A DNA stretch of 64,000 nucleotides from Flaccisagitta enflata (GCA_965153355.1 OZ231128.1:36394001-36458000); one strand, 5' to 3'. Positions 1-10,974 are shown, numbered from the stretch's first letter. Program-made: numbers and translations. Notes: a model not told the origin generated them from the letters alone.

Positions 1-3000
1 CAGAATATCAACACCATCATCAACTGAATCGCACCCTCCAGGCACATCGTCCATGTAGAGCTCGTTTTCGACAAACTCACAAGCTTTTGGGAATTTTTGT
101 TGGATGTCATCACGCTGAGCGTGGTATTCACAAGTTGCCATGGACAGGAATGGAGAGGAAGATTCACCGAACATGACACTCGTTTGGCGAGCTATCCCTT
201 TTGGTGTGATGATTCGATGAAGGTCTTGTTGTTCAACTGGTATCTTTATCTGCCAAAACATCTTTTTGACATCAGACACGAATGCAATTTTTCGTGATCG
301 AAAGCGTAGAATTGATCCAACGATATCTGGCAGTAGATTTGGCCCAACATGTTGAGCGCTGTTCAGGGAAATGCCAAATTTACCCTTGAATGAGGCATTT
401 TTCACAATCCTCACGGGTGTTGTTGGATGGCCTGGCCTAAGCACCAAGTGCCAAGGTAGGTAGTGGACACCTCCAGCTGGAGTGTCAGCATCAGAGACCA
501 GTTCTAGAACACCGAGATCAAACTGTTCATCAAAAATCTTTTGAACAGTAGCTCTTTTTTCTGGGTCATTCTTCAGGATGGCTTGCTGTTTCCAATACAG
601 AGCTCTTGTTGGTACAAAGTTGTCCGACAACTTTTTCACCTCTTCCTTGTAAGGAATTTTGACCATGTACTGCTGGTTCACATCATCATAAGTGATGGTC
701 TTCTTGAACTCTTCATGTACCTTTTCATCAACAAGATTTTTGATTTTGGAGTTTGGATTCGGGCATTCTTCCAATTTCCAAAATTTCTCCAAGACATTTT
801 CCAATGCCACAACCTGTGTCAGGTTTGTTGATGTAAAGTTTGAAGCATTTTGTCTTATACTACCTGATAAGACCCAACCAAACAAAGTTTGGATTGCACA
901 TGGCTCTCCTGGGTTACCAACTCTCTTGTTTCCAGTCTGTATGTGATCAGCATATTCATTGCCAATTAGCAACTCAACTTCAGTTGCATCACGTGGATAA
1001 TCATCTGCAAACTGAATGTCCGCCAAATGAGGATATTCTGTGCAAGGATCAAGTCTGATTGCATCCATATCAACTGTGAGCTTCTCTGATGGAGAGACTA
1101 CCGCTTCCATCTCACAGTAACGGTTATCTTTGGTGCAAAGACTGATCTTGACCACATCGTAAAGTTCAGGTGAACGGTGTTCACCTGAAAATGCTGTTGC
1201 AACAGCAAGCAGCACTCGTCTTATCACAGGCAATTTCAACATTTTTGCAGTTCTTTGCAAAATCCATGTGGTCTGAGAACCATCATCAATGACTGACCGA
1301 ATTGTCAAATTTGGTCTTTCTTTCGGAACAGCTTTGAAGTTCTTCAAAACTGTCAGTCCTTCTTTCTTTTGAGGCACATGATGAAGTGAATTACAGCAAG
1401 TTTTCACGGCTGGCGATGACTCAGGTTTGGAGACTGTTGTTGATGAAACAGTAAATGTTGATGTTGGAGATGCAGTCTTTGCATCATCACTCATGGGTGG
1501 TTTTCCCCAGTGCAGGAGTGTGTGGTGAGGTTTTTGGCACACTCTGCACTTGATTGGTGACTTACAAGTCTTTGGGAAATGATCTTTGGTGATTGGCATC
1601 AAACATTTTTGACAATGCTTCTTTTTGAAGATGAAATCAGACCTTTCTTTTGGTGAAAGTTTTTTGAATTTTTCGCAATTGAAAATTCTGTGATCTTTGT
1701 CACAACAGAAGCATGTCACCTCTCTACTTGCAGTAGTGAGCATCAATGTAGTCTTTGCCCGTGTGTCTTTGTTTTTTGCATCAATTTTTTGTTCAGATGC
1801 TGTGCCATAACATTGCAGCTTTTCATGCAAAAAGTCCAACAGCTTTTTTGTTGAAAATGAATCATCATCATTGATCTCTTCGCGCCATTTTTGCAAAATT
1901 TCCTTTGACATGAGTTCCTCAACAAAGGGTACTATTATCCAAGACCCATTGTCCATGTCTATGCCATACTCAGCAAGACATCTCATTGAGGTTTCCAATG
2001 TTGTAAGGAATGGCTTGATGCAGTCGGTATCAAAGGGTTTTAGGTTCAAAATGTTTTTGACATGTGACTGTTGAACCAATCTGGGTTTTCCAAACATTTC
2101 TTTGAGAAATTTTTTGAAATGGTCATAGTTGACATCGGTTATGTTGTACCCATCTGCCAGTTTCTTGGCTTCACCAACACAAGCATCCTTTAAGTAAAGG
2201 AGTTTTTCCACATTTGCCAAATCAGTGCGCTTGTCAATGAGAGATTCAAATGAGTTCCAAAATGCTTGGTACTCAGCTGGAGATTTCCCATAAAACTTTG
2301 GGATCTCTATTTTGGGTGTTTTTGCATGATGGGATGTAGCTGCAGCAGGGGTTGTAGTGGAAGAGGGAGCAGCACTGCTTGGGTTCAATGAATTTAGAAA
2401 CCTCTCTGCATCAGCAATGGCCTTCTCGCCCTTTTCAGTCCATTCTTCCCCTTGACTCATATCTTCAGCTACAGCCTGGTCATCATAAATTGCCCAAATT
2501 TCTTCATCCTTTTTTTCAAGGTCCTCTAGAGCTCTCAGTAGATTTGTTTTTGATAGGGTAATTGCAAAATTATCCCCATCATCAATGTTTTTTGTAATTT
2601 TGTTGACAAGTTTTGTGACTCGGATACGTATTGGCCTCCTCTCACGTTTCTTTGATTCCAACAGGTCTTTCTGTGCCTGAGGAAGTTTGGATTCACAATT
2701 TGTGATGGCATCCATGTTGTGAAGTTTCTCAGGCTTTGTAGGGGTTGGATGGGGTTTATCGTTGATCTCTTCCTCTTCAGATTTAGATTCAGATCCAGAA
2801 TTTGAATCTTCCGTTGAAGATAACCGGATCTCTTCCCTCTCTTCCTCACTAGGAGAGTAAGGTTCTGGATGGTAAGCTCTTTCCACAAATTTTTTACCTG
2901 CTGCAAGTGCACGTATAGCAGCAGTCGAGTAATCACCAATTACTTTGGAATAAGTTTCTCTGAGTGATTCAGGGATAAATTTTAACTCTTTATCTCTGAA

Positions 3001-3246
3001 AGACTTTAATGTGTCAAGGCTTGCTGACAATAGTGATATTGCAGGACTAATAGTTACTGTTGCCGTTAATCCATCACATTCGTTACGATTTTTATGTAAT
3101 TGATATTCCAAATCTTTCGTATTTTCATCAACTATTTCCTGAGCTACTTTCCTTTTACTAACCAAAAGGTTCAATTTCTGTCTTTCTATTGTAGAAAGAG
3201 TTTTTTCCCATTCGGCAATCTTTGTTTTAGCTTGTATGAGGTCCAT
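1..3246 (-). CDS. BEL/Pao LTR retrotransposon Gag-Pol, 3' end cut by window edge
   Basis: One uninterrupted frame of 1082 codons runs from an ATG at 3246 to the window edge, read codon by codon with no stop. The start is the first in-frame ATG after a stop at 3274-3276. In order: an acidic coiled-coil-like N-terminus; a DUF1759-like Gag segment near residues 317-332 (FYGKSPAEYQAFWNSF); zinc-knuckle cysteines from residue 512 (CFCCDKDH, then CRVCQKPHH); a retroviral-type protease core IDDGSQ near residue 653 (DUF1758/Peptidase_A17 type); and a reverse transcriptase with SDVKKMFWQI and catalytic YMDD at 46-57. RNase H and integrase would lie outside the window. Gag and Pol share one frame, usual for BEL/Pao. 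Intactness suggests a young copy. The overlapping ORFs in other frames are shadows. Confidence 0.95.
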   Translation of the reverse strand, partial: MDLIQAKTKIAEWEKTLSTIERQKLNLLVSKRKVAQEIVDENTKDLEYQLHKNRNECDGLTATVTISPAISLLSASLDTLKSFRDKELKFIPESLRETYSKVIGDYSTAAIRALAAGKKFVERAYHPEPYSPSEEEREEIRLSSTEDSNSGSESKSEEEEINDKPHPTPTKPEKLHNMDAITNCESKLPQAQKDLLESKKRERRPIRIRVTKLVNKITKNIDDGDNFAITLSKTNLLRALEDLEKKDEEIWAIYDDQAVAEDMSQGEEWTEKGEKAIADAERFLNSLNPSSAAPSSTTTPAAATSHHAKTPKIEIPKFYGKSPAEYQAFWNSFESLIDKRTDLANVEKLLYLKDACVGEAKKLADGYNITDVNYDHFKKFLKEMFGKPRLVQQSHVKNILNLKPFDTDCIKPFLTTLETSMRCLAEYGIDMDNGSWIIVPFVEELMSKEILQKWREEINDDDSFSTKKLLDFLHEKLQCYGTASEQKIDAKNKDTRAKTTLMLTTASREVTCFCCDKDHRIFNCEKFKKLSPKERSDFIFKKKHCQKCLMPITKDHFPKTCKSPIKCRVCQKPHHTLLHWGKPPMSDDAKTASPTSTFTVSSTTVSKPESSPAVKTCCNSLHHVPQKKEGLTVLKNFKAVPKERPNLTIRSVIDDGSQTTWILQRTAKMLKLPVIRRVLLAVATAFSGEHRSPELYDVVKISLCTKDNRYCEMEAVVSPSEKLTVDMDAIRLDPCTEYPHLADIQFADDYPRDATEVELLIGNEYADHIQTGNKRVGNPGEPCAIQTLFGWVLSGSIRQNASNFTSTNLTQVVALENVLEKFWKLEECPNPNSKIKNLVDEKVHEEFKKTITYDDVNQQYMVKIPYKEEVKKLSDNFVPTRALYWKQQAILKNDPEKRATVQKIFDEQFDLGVLELVSDADTPAGGVHYLPWHLVLRPGHPTTPVRIVKNASFKGKFGISLNSAQHVGPNLLPDIVGSILRFRSRKIAFVSDVKKMFWQIKIPVEQQDLHRIITPKGIARQTSVMFGESSSPFLSMATCEYHAQRDDIQQKFPKACEFVENELYMDDVPGGCDSVDDGVDIL

Positions 3247-3253
3247 GTAACCG

Positions 3254-3270
3254 CTAGTTACTGTTAACCA
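3254..3270 (-). other. candidate primer-binding site and LTR edge
   Basis: Read on the minus strand, CA is followed directly by TGGTTAACAGTAACTAG, just upstream of the Gag start. This is where a tRNA-primed element places its PBS, and CA is the expected LTR end. The second LTR is outside the window, so the boundary is inferred. A five-codon upstream ORF (ATG within CCATGG at 3267-3272) precedes the Gag start. Confidence 0.35.
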
Positions 3271-3960
3271 TGGCTAAAACAATTTTGAGATCAACTTCCA
3301 CAATCAAAAATCCAACTTTGGATTATTTTTGATAAATCTCAACCTCTGTGAGATATAAATTGGTCTTTAGACCCTTCTTCCAATTAAGCCCGCCTGGCTT
3401 GTTTTTTATCTCAACCCCTGTGAGATATAAATAGGTCAATTCTTTCAGACCTTTTTTCCAATTAAGCCCGCCTGGCTTATTTCTTTATCTCAACCCCTGT
3501 GAGATAAAATTGGTCAATACAATTGACTCAACATATAGACCAAATTCCACCAGGAATTTTCAAACTGGTCAATCTCAACACCTGTGAGATAATAATTTTG
3601 ACCAATATATAGACCAAATTCCCCCAGGAATTTTTGTACTGGTCAATCTCAACTCTTGTGAGATTTCAAAATGGTCAAATTCACCACTTCCTATATCACC
3701 ACTTCCAAAATCACCACTTCCAAATTCACCACTTTCAAATTCACCACTTCCAATTTGTGGCTCGTGAAGCACACTTTTTGTCTCCTTGGGTACTCGCAAA
3801 GTACCTTTTCTTCTTCCAAGTGGCTCGTAAAGCACACCTATGGTTCTCGTTCTCCTGCAAGTGACTCGTAAAGTGCACTTGTTCCAATGTGACCACTATA
3901 GTCCGCCTGACTATGTTTATGTGATCACAATAGTCCGCCTGACTATTTTTCACATCCAAT
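3271..3960 (-). repeat. presumed 5' LTR/leader with tandem hairpin array
   Basis: Five copies of the inverted repeat ATCTCA-N7-TGAGAT lie at 3336-3354, 3408-3426, 3487-3505, 3572-3590 and 3646-3664, spaced 72-85 bp. They are followed by short tandem CACCACTTCCAAATT units (3680-3752), three degenerate GTGGCTCGTAAAGCACAC units (3760-3880) and two ATAGTCCGCCTGACTAT palindromes (3897-3946). Position directly upstream of Gag-Pol makes LTR U3/R/U5 the likely identity; the outer end is not defined. Confidence 0.55.
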
Positions 3961-4205
3961 TCTGGCCTGCTTGAAATTGAATGAAAAGTTGGAAGATCAA
4001 ATGAAGGGACGCCATAAAATAATTGGAGGGGTTGGTTTTAATGAACCTGCTGTTGATAGGATGACAAAATAATAGAAGATAAAGCTGATTGAAGATATTT
4101 GAGTTTCGAGGATTTAAATCAGTTTCACTCCTTTTATTTTGCTGAGGTTATCAATTTCAAACGGGAGCAATCGGGAATTGTGATTGTAGTCGAGTTGCGG
4201 GATTC

Positions 4206-4207
<2 letters not shown>

Positions 4208-4283
<76 letters not shown>
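4208..4283. repeat. (GA)n microsatellite
   Basis: About 38 uninterrupted GA units. Flanking sequence shows no coding signal apart from a K-rich 93-codon frame at 4453-4734 that has no recognisable domain. Confidence 0.95.
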
Positions 4284-4285
<2 letters not shown>

Positions 4286-4859
4286 TTATCTCTTTTAAGT
4301 ATCTATCTGTAGTTATAACCAAACTGCAGAATTAAGCGTCTTTGTTTCCACAATTTATCGACGGAGAATTGCAGAGATTCAATTTCCCTTTTTTCCACGA
4401 AAGGGAGAAATAAAAGTCCAGAGTTCTTTTCTTTACGAAGGATTTAATGTAAGTGAATCATTCCAAATTTCAATTAAACAAGAAAACACAAAATAGAAAG
4501 AAAAAGTTATTACAAAAAGAAAGATTACATTTTTGTCGGCAACAATTGTTATTCTTAGGCGGCATTGGAATAAAGACTGAAATAAAGACGAAGGCCGCCA
4601 AACTGAGAAGGCAACGTGATTCTTACGAAAAGGAGAAAATGAGAATTGACCAGTCAGAAAGGAATTTGACTTTTAAACGGGAGAAAGAATACGTTGAGAA
4701 AACTTACGAAGGACAAATTCTTAATACAGTATGAATTATCAAAAGTGCTTTTACAGAGATACAGTTTCTTTTCTCTAAATTGCTAATTGCGTTTTTTATA
4801 ATTGCAACACCTAGAGTATAAGTTCATTTATTCACCAATGCAATACAAGAAAAGTGAAT

Positions 4860-4955
4860 TTAAGCAAATAAGTATTTGGTGTGTCCTCCCTGGGCCTGAA
4901 TGACAGCTTCTATTTGCCTTGGCATCAACTCGCTTATCAGTCCATGACACTTTGC
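4860..4955 (-). pseudogene. Tc1-like transposase C-terminal relic
   Basis: On the minus strand the frame reads LMPRQIEAVIQAQGGHTKY then LFA and stop. The MPRR-x-AVI-x-AxGGHTKY ending is the typical C-terminus of Tc1 transposases. Only about 30 codons remain; a stop lies immediately upstream at about 4954. The catalytic DDE domain is missing, so this is a truncated fossil. It abuts a family A fragment. Confidence 0.7.
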
Positions 4956-5060
4956 TTCTTAGATGCATCATCACATCCCTATAAGAGGGTCAGTCTGTCC
5001 AATGGTCTAATGGTAAGTCCATCAGTTCCTGGGTTTATGGGTCTGTCTGTACCATACACC
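4955..5060 (-). repeat. family A fragment (GATGC-stem subfamily)
   Basis: Contains AGATGCATCATCACATCCCT, a decayed version of the terminal hairpin, followed by ATAAGAGGGTCAGTCTGTCC and GTCY-like units. The order matches the family A end at 23752-23850. The outer half is absent. Confidence 0.5.
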
Positions 5061-5867
5061 AACTTTAATATCATGTAGATGATGCATCAAGCTGCCTGTC
5101 CAGGCTCATTGGATGTATTTGGACGCTTTCTCCATCAATACCCCTCCCAGAATGCTTGGTAAACTTTATTTAGTACTGTTCCTGCAGACCCGCAAGCAAA
5201 TAAGGTAGCCGTGTATCAAGGAGATTGGAGAGGAAGAAAATCAGATGGGATACTATTTTACGAAAATCGAAATCATAACTTGATTGTTATGTGCAATTTG
5301 CCCAATGACCAGTGGCGGAACATATACACATACACAGACAAACTGACAGATATACCAGTCTCTCATACAAGTGCATTGGCGCCCTTAAAAAACAAATGGT
5401 TTTGTGCAACCATAGCAATGCAGAAACATGGTTTGGTGCAGGGTGGCAGAAAATTCTATAGGTCCGAGGCACAAGTTTTTGCAGCGCTATAAGTCCGACT
5501 TTTAAAAATCAACTGTTATTGTGTAAATATTGCATAAGAGTTGTTAAAACTTCTAGTTTTCTGCATCTTATCTTTAATTTCATGGAAACTAAGAGTCCCC
5601 ACATCAAAAGAATAAGTGATCAAACCTAAAATCTTATTAATCCTTCTGATTTTTCCGTTTTCCTCCTATTTTTCTGCTTTTTTCCCTAATTTTTTCTAAT
5701 ATCAAATTTATAAGTCCTACTTTTGAGCTATAGTTCCGAGGCACAATGTGCCAAGTGTGCCCCTGTTTCTGCCACCCTGGTTTGGTGAATACTCTCAGAG
5801 CCTCCTTCAACAAGAGCTCTCAGAGAGGACTGAGAGCTTAGAGAGTCTCAGAAAGTCCTTTGAGAGC

Positions 5868-6304
5868 TTTCACACATATGGGGATTTTTTTCCTCCAGCG
5901 TACTCCCCCTCAAATCCCAGTCTCAAGGCCCAAATTCCAGCCTAAAAGCCCAAATCCCAGTCTCGAGGCCTGAATCCCAGTCTCAAGGCCCATATCTAGG
6001 CCTCAATGCCCAAATCCTACCATTGATGCCAAAATCCTAGCCTGGAGGCTGAGATTTTAACCTGGAGGCTGTGATTTTGGTCTCAGTGCTTAAATTTAGG
6101 CCTTCAGGCTAGGATTTGGGCCTCAATGCTAGGATTTGGGCCTCAAGGCTGGGATTTAGGCCTTGAGACACGGATAAGGGCCTTGAGGCTTGAATTTTGG
6201 CCTCAACACTGGGGTTTGAGGGGGGGTTCGCTGGAGGAAATAATTCCCCATATATGTGTGAAAGCATAGGTCATTAACCCGTTTGGGGCCGTTGCCCAAA
6301 AAGC
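5868..6304. repeat. family C foldback element with minisatellite core
   Basis: Left end CACACATATGGGGATTTTTT pairs with the right end TTCCCCATATATGTGTGAAAGC. The right terminus continues to GGGGCCGTTGCCC. The core is about 18 degenerate ~20-bp units of the form CTCAAGGCCCAAATCCCAG, which switch orientation midway so the two halves are also complementary. The outermost left hairpin is missing or decayed. Confidence 0.7.
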
Positions 6305-6910
6305 GTCAATCAAGACCATTAGCATCACTTCAATATACTTTTCTCTTCTTCTATCTCTCCCCTCTCCTTCTCCTTCTCCGCCTCCTCCTCTTCCTAGTCT
6401 TGATCATCTTGCAATATGAACTTCATTATAGTTTTCGCCCTAAAATAAGCATGATATACCTCTTCAGTAAGCAATTAGAAAGTATGATTAGCTTTACAGA
6501 ATCTTCTTCTTCTCCTCCTCTCCTCCTCCTCCTTCTCCTCCTCCTTCTCGTCCTCGTCCTCGTCCTCCAACACCACCACCACCAGTACTACCACCACCAC
6601 CACCATCATAACAAATCATCATACTTGTGCCCAAGTTCTCTTCTGTAATTGGCAAGAGCCATAATAGAAGTTCGAGGAGATTCGCTAAAAAGAGACAAAG
6701 ATAGCGACATACAAAATAAAGGGGAGACAAAGATAGCGACAAAGAAATAATTACAAGGAAACCCTGAGCCTGCATAGATCATTTCAAATCAAAATGCGAC
6801 AACCAAAAATGATATTTTTAAGGTTAAAACTGTTACAGTTACCATCAAACATGTCTCCCACGACATGATGTGCCTTGGCTTTTCCAATTTTTAGGTTACT
6901 CCTCACCTCA

Positions 6911-7312
6911 CTACTCACTAATGATCACTCTCAAGAAGTTGCCGTCCAATCCGTAACGCTTCAGAAGCCTCCAAAGAGCGGGCTTGTTTACCCTTGGGTA
7001 AGCTTTTTTCAGGTCCAAAAGCCTCGCCGCCGGTTTCCCGCCGCTCCTGTCGGCGCCCACCGCTTCCTTCCTTTGGCCGAGATTCTCTGCGTCTTCCTGC
7101 AGCCTCATCATAACTTGGGTGGTGTCGGCTGTTGACCTTCCACTGCGGAACCCAGCCTGGTTGTCGTCTAACAACCCCATCGATTCAGCCCATTCCTTCA
7201 GCCATTCAGCCCATTCCTTCAGCCATTCCTTCAACGTATGACCAGTTTCTCCTGCATAGAGGCCATCACAAGATTGGCCATTTGTTCCCGCGCATCTTTC
7301 AACATAGACAAT
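6911..7312 (-). pseudogene. GIY-YIG fragment fused in frame to non-LTR reverse transcriptase
   Basis: The open frame starts after a stop at 7313-7315. It first reads VYVERCAGTNGQSC then GLYAGETGHTLKEW, the hallmark of the GIY-YIG endonuclease found at the C-terminus of Penelope-like elements. After a tandem LKEWAEW stutter (about 7195-7232) it becomes a non-LTR reverse transcriptase: NQAGFRSGRSTADTTQ, then ARLLDLKKAYPRV and ALWRLLKRYGL (RT motifs 2a and A region). It ends at a stop at 6911, well before the YxDD motif. The two halves come from different element classes, so a rearrangement joined them while keeping frame. Confidence 0.75.
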
Positions 7313-7431
7313 TCATCATGTTTTCTCTTTGAGTGGTAATTTGTCCTTTGGCTTGACCAATTGTTCTCCACCCCTGATTGATCCTATGGTCAATCAGTCC
7401 TTTCCCTCTTTTCTGTTTCTTCTGCTCATGA
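7233..7431. repeat. 199-bp repeat block A, first copy
   Basis: Nearly identical to 9963-10161 with a constant offset of 2730. On the minus strand it includes the GIY-YIG coding start, and it carries a motif CACCCCTGATTGATC that is the inverse of one in block B (7878-7904). Confidence 0.85.
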
Positions 7432-7593
7432 TCCTGATCCTGATCCTGAAGGTACTTCGCGTCCGTTAGACGCCCGCCTCACCTTCGGGGGCATGCTTCG
7501 CGTTTATGTCGTGAGATGTTTGTCTTCGCCATCTCCTTTCCACAGAGGTCACACACACCTTCTTTCTTCTTTTTCTTCCTCTTCTTCTTCTAC

Positions 7594-8148
7594 CTCTTCT
7601 TCTCAATACCGTTACCGTCACGGCCAAGCAGCCCATTATCGTTTTAGGGCGATCCTGCCCTTTTTCCGCAACCGGAACGAACTTCCGGTTTCACGCTCGG
7701 GCCAGCCTGTATCTAGTTTCTGCTTTACTGAAGGAAATGATTTGACATTTTCGTGCAACATTGGAAAATTGTTTTCACAAATTTTCAAGGAAAACATTCC
7801 TCTTCATCAGGTGATACAGAAATGAGAAAAAGAGACAGAGACACAAGAAAGAAAAAGCTGAGAAGAGAGAAAAGACTGATTGACCATAAGATCAATCAGG
7901 GGTGTCCCCGCTGGTTCTCTCTAAAAACGCTCTTTGCCTAGTTGTCATATGATGCTGTTATTGCGGCGGCCGCTGCTGCTGCTGCTGTTGCTGTTGCAAG
8001 TCGAAGCGCATCGGGATAGTTTGAGATGATAATGTTGAGCCTTCTTTTCTTGGGCGGCCTGGTCGTTTTGGCACGGTGTCGAGTCTATCCTCTATTGATG
8101 CATCATGGCTCATGGGTCATTACAGGTGATGGTCGTTTGATTGCTTTA
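7594..8148. repeat. 555-bp repeat block B, first copy
   Basis: Matches 9159-9713 with a constant offset of 1565, a handful of substitutions and no indel seen. It holds the AT-hook ORF on the minus strand. It probably represents terminal sequence of the same Penelope-like element as the neighbouring GIY-YIG fragments, by association only. Confidence 0.85.
7958..8113 (-). CDS. 51-codon AT-hook ORF inside duplicated block B
   Basis: ATG at 8113 (stops lie just upstream in frame) opens a small protein with PKRPGRPRKEGS near residues 15-26, an AT-hook core (RPGRPRK), and a C-terminal run of eight glutamines. AT-hooks bind the minor groove of AT-rich DNA. The ORF is kept in the second copy at 9523-9678. 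It could be a genuine small element protein or a chance frame; its length is too short to decide. Confidence 0.4.
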   Translation of the reverse strand: MSHDASIEDRLDTVPKRPGRPRKEGSTLSSQTIPMRFDLQQQQQQQQRPPQ

Positions 8149-8413
8149 GCCTAAAGACATGTATGTGTATTACGTGACAGATGGCACAAGAAAACTGCTC
8201 CATTCATTTCTCAATTTTGAAAAGTGATGAGCAATCTTTAAACTGCTCTAATTTCTTAATGTTTTGAGCTACCAGGATGGGATTGGACTCAAATGAAAGA
8301 TTTTTTGAAGCCCTTTCTTAATCTTACCAATTTTTCTTATTTATCTTTAACAAAATCGTAGTTATTGATGTTTGTAGGTGAACGTAGACTTATGTCCTAC
8401 GTAGTATGAAAAA

Positions 8414-8614
8414 AACAAGGCTGGATACACGGCTACCGGAATCGCGTGCGTGTGGGTAGGGGCTACTAGACCATTTGGGCAGGTGAAGTGAGGTCCAAAA
8501 ATAAAAATCATAAAAAAATAAAATGTGACCGACCAACCAACCAACCGACCGACCAATGGACCAACCTACCGATGGACAAAGCGAGGTGTAGAGTCGCGTG
8601 CACGTGACTAAAAA
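8414..8614 (+). mobile_element. family A hairpin-ended element, copy 1
   Basis: Starts AACAAGGCTGGATACACGGC, has GACC/GACA microsatellite units, and ends with GTAGAGTCGCGTGCACGTGACTAAAA. The terminal stem AGTCGCGTGCACGTGACT is a near-perfect palindrome. No ORF. Confidence 0.8.
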
Positions 8615-8863
8615 TCAGCGCCAGCTTATTTGAATAAGTAACCATTACTCTCTGGAAACGTAATCATGTACTATAAGCTCCCTTATACATATATGTACTG
8701 GGAGCAAGAAAGTGGCCTGTATCCTGGGCCGAGCGTGACGCTGCGGTAAACCTCTATCCCGTGGACGTTGCAACAACGCCATTTTCCGCCACGTGGCGTA
8801 GCGATACAATTCATTGCAATATCGTGTCGGGGACGGGACGGGACGGGATGGGTCTTCAGAAAG

Positions 8864-9002
<139 letters not shown>

Positions 9003-9158
9003 ATTCTACTTCTCTTCCCTCTTTTATTTCTGTTATTTCTTCTTCTTTTCTTTTTTTCTTTAATTTTTTATCATTTTTTTCTTCTTTTTTTTTCTTTTCT
9101 TCTTTTTTTCTTTTCTTTTTTTCTTTCTTCTTTTCTTTTCTTTTTCTTTTTCTTCCTC

Positions 9159-9713
9159 TTCTTCTTCTCAATACCGTTACCGTCACGGCCAAGCAGCCCA
9201 TTATCGTTTTAGGGCGATCCTGCCCTTTTTCCGCAACCGGAACGAACTTCCGGCTTCACGCTCGGGCCAGCCTGTATCTAGTTTCTGCTTTACTGAAGGA
9301 AATGATTTGACATTTTCGTGCAACATTGGAAAATTGTTTTCACGAATTTTCAAGGAAAACATTCCTCTTCATCAGGTGATACAGAAATGAGAAAAAGAGA
9401 CAGAGACACAAGAAAGAAAAAGCTGAGAAGAGAGAAAAGACTGATTGACCATAAGATCAATCAGGGGTGTCCCCGCTGGTTCTCTCTAAAAACGCTCTTT
9501 GCCTAGTTGTCATATGATGCTGTTATTGCGGCGGCCGCTGCTGCTGCTGCTGTTGCTGTCGCAAGTCGAAGCGCATCGGGATAGTTTGAGATGATAATGT
9601 TGAGCCTTCTTTTCTTGGGCGGCCTGGTCGTTTTGGCACGGTGTCGAGTCTATCCTCTATTGATGCATCATGGCTCATGGGTCATTACAGGTGATGGTCG
9701 TTTGATTGTTTTA
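9159..9713. repeat. 555-bp repeat block B, second copy
   Basis: Second copy of 7594-8148. On the minus strand the local order is block A (10161-9963), GIY-YIG remainder, block B (9713-9159), then block B (8148-7594) and block A (7431-7233). The copies are therefore not one simple tandem duplication. Confidence 0.85.
9523..9678 (-). CDS. AT-hook ORF, second copy
   Basis: Same 51-codon frame as 7958-8113, AT-hook RPGRPRK and polyglutamine tail retained. One silent CAA/CGA-type difference is visible near the glutamine run. Confidence 0.4.
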   Translation of the reverse strand: MSHDASIEDRLDTVPKRPGRPRKEGSTLSSQTIPMRFDLRQQQQQQQRPPQ

Positions 9714-9796
9714 GGAAGGATATTATCGTAATAAGGTGGTTGTGTGTGATGACCGTGGTGCTCATTGATGGATGGATTCAGAGCTCATATGTATGC

Positions 9797-10042
9797 TCAC
9801 TCCTTGACTCCTCTGCAAAACCAATCATCGTCAGTTGCAACGACCTCAAAATCAGTCTTTCTGAAGTGGTGGTCGTTTTCTAGGGCATGTTGCATGATTG
9901 AGGACTTGCATTGTCCTGGGCAGCGGAGAGCAGTGGAGAAATGTTCATTTACTCACGACTTTAACGTATGACCAGTTTCTCCTGCATAGAGGCCATCACA
10001 AGATTGGCCATTTGTTCCCGCGCATCTTTCAACATAGACAAT
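9797..10042 (-). pseudogene. Penelope-like GIY-YIG endonuclease domain, one stop
   Basis: Reads VYVERCAGTNGQSC, GLYAGETGHTLKS, stop (TGA at 9953-9955), then VNEHFSTALRCPG, SSIMQHALENDHHF and FCRGVKE before a final stop at 9797. This is the full GIY-YIG core: GIY-like GLYAGET, NEH and the downstream conserved H. Penelope-like elements carry this domain after their reverse transcriptase; no RT is seen upstream here. It extends the domain that the first copy lost to the RT fusion. Confidence 0.7.
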
Positions 10043-10161
10043 TCATCATGTTTTCTCTTTGAGTGGTGATTTGTCCTTTGGCTTGACCAATTGTTCTCCA
10101 CCCCTGATTGATCCTATGGTCAATCAGTCCTTTCCCTCTTTTCTTTTTCTTCTGCTCATGT
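9963..10161. repeat. 199-bp repeat block A, second copy
   Basis: Near-identical to 7233-7431. Immediately right of it, 10168-10310 matches the reverse complement of part of block B (about 7730-7850), at lower identity. Confidence 0.8.
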
Positions 10162-10463
10162 TCATCCTCATCCTCATCCTCGTCTCTCTACTTTCTTGTG
10201 TCTCTGTCCCTTTTTCTCATTTCTGTATCACCTAATGAGAGGACGGCTTTCCTTGAAAATTTGTGAATACAGTTTTCCAATGTTGTACGAAAACGTCTAA
10301 TCATTTCCATCATGCCAAATCTACAACCGTCCAACTTTCACCCTTATTCTGCTTTACTAAACTATTTATGGTATATTTGTACTGCTCATACAATTCATAA
10401 ATAGTCAATAATGTGTAACTAATATGTCAATCAAGTAAGGAGCAATTGTATCCAATCCAATCC

Positions 10464-10467
<4 letters not shown>

Positions 10468-10510
<43 letters not shown>
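10468..10510. repeat. (CT)n array acting as polypyrimidine tract
   Basis: The CT array ends TTCAAAG, and a coding exon starts at 10516, so the microsatellite forms the pyrimidine tract of that acceptor. Confidence 0.8.
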
Positions 10511-10511
<1 letters not shown>

Positions 10512-10515
10512 AAAG

Positions 10516-10894
10516 GAGGGTGGCAACAACAACTCAAACGCGTCGAATCCTTCTTACCTCATGCGTATCAAAAGATGGCGTCACCTCAGCGTTTCTCTTG
10601 TACAACCCCCAACACGGACGACAACCAAGCATAGAAGTAGGTCACACCGTTATCGTTTTTAGGTGCGACAAAGTACCTCTATAACTGGCTGTGTCCGTTG
10701 GTCGGTCTGTTGGTCTGTTGGTCTGTCGGGTAACGCATTCGTTCGACGATCCACACATCGCACCTCATTGGCTTGCTTGGCCTTGTTTCAATTTGATTTT
10801 ACTGTCAGTCGATTGGTGGATGAAAAAATCTTTCTGTCCAATAACTCATTTCATCTTGTTGTTGTTGTTGTTGTTGTTGAGGTTGTGGTTGTGC

Positions 10895-10974
<80 letters not shown>

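Noticed and set aside
2535-2939. 134-codon minus-strand ORF within the retrotransposon
   Set aside because: It overlaps the continuous Gag-Pol frame in another phase and shows no Gag motifs.
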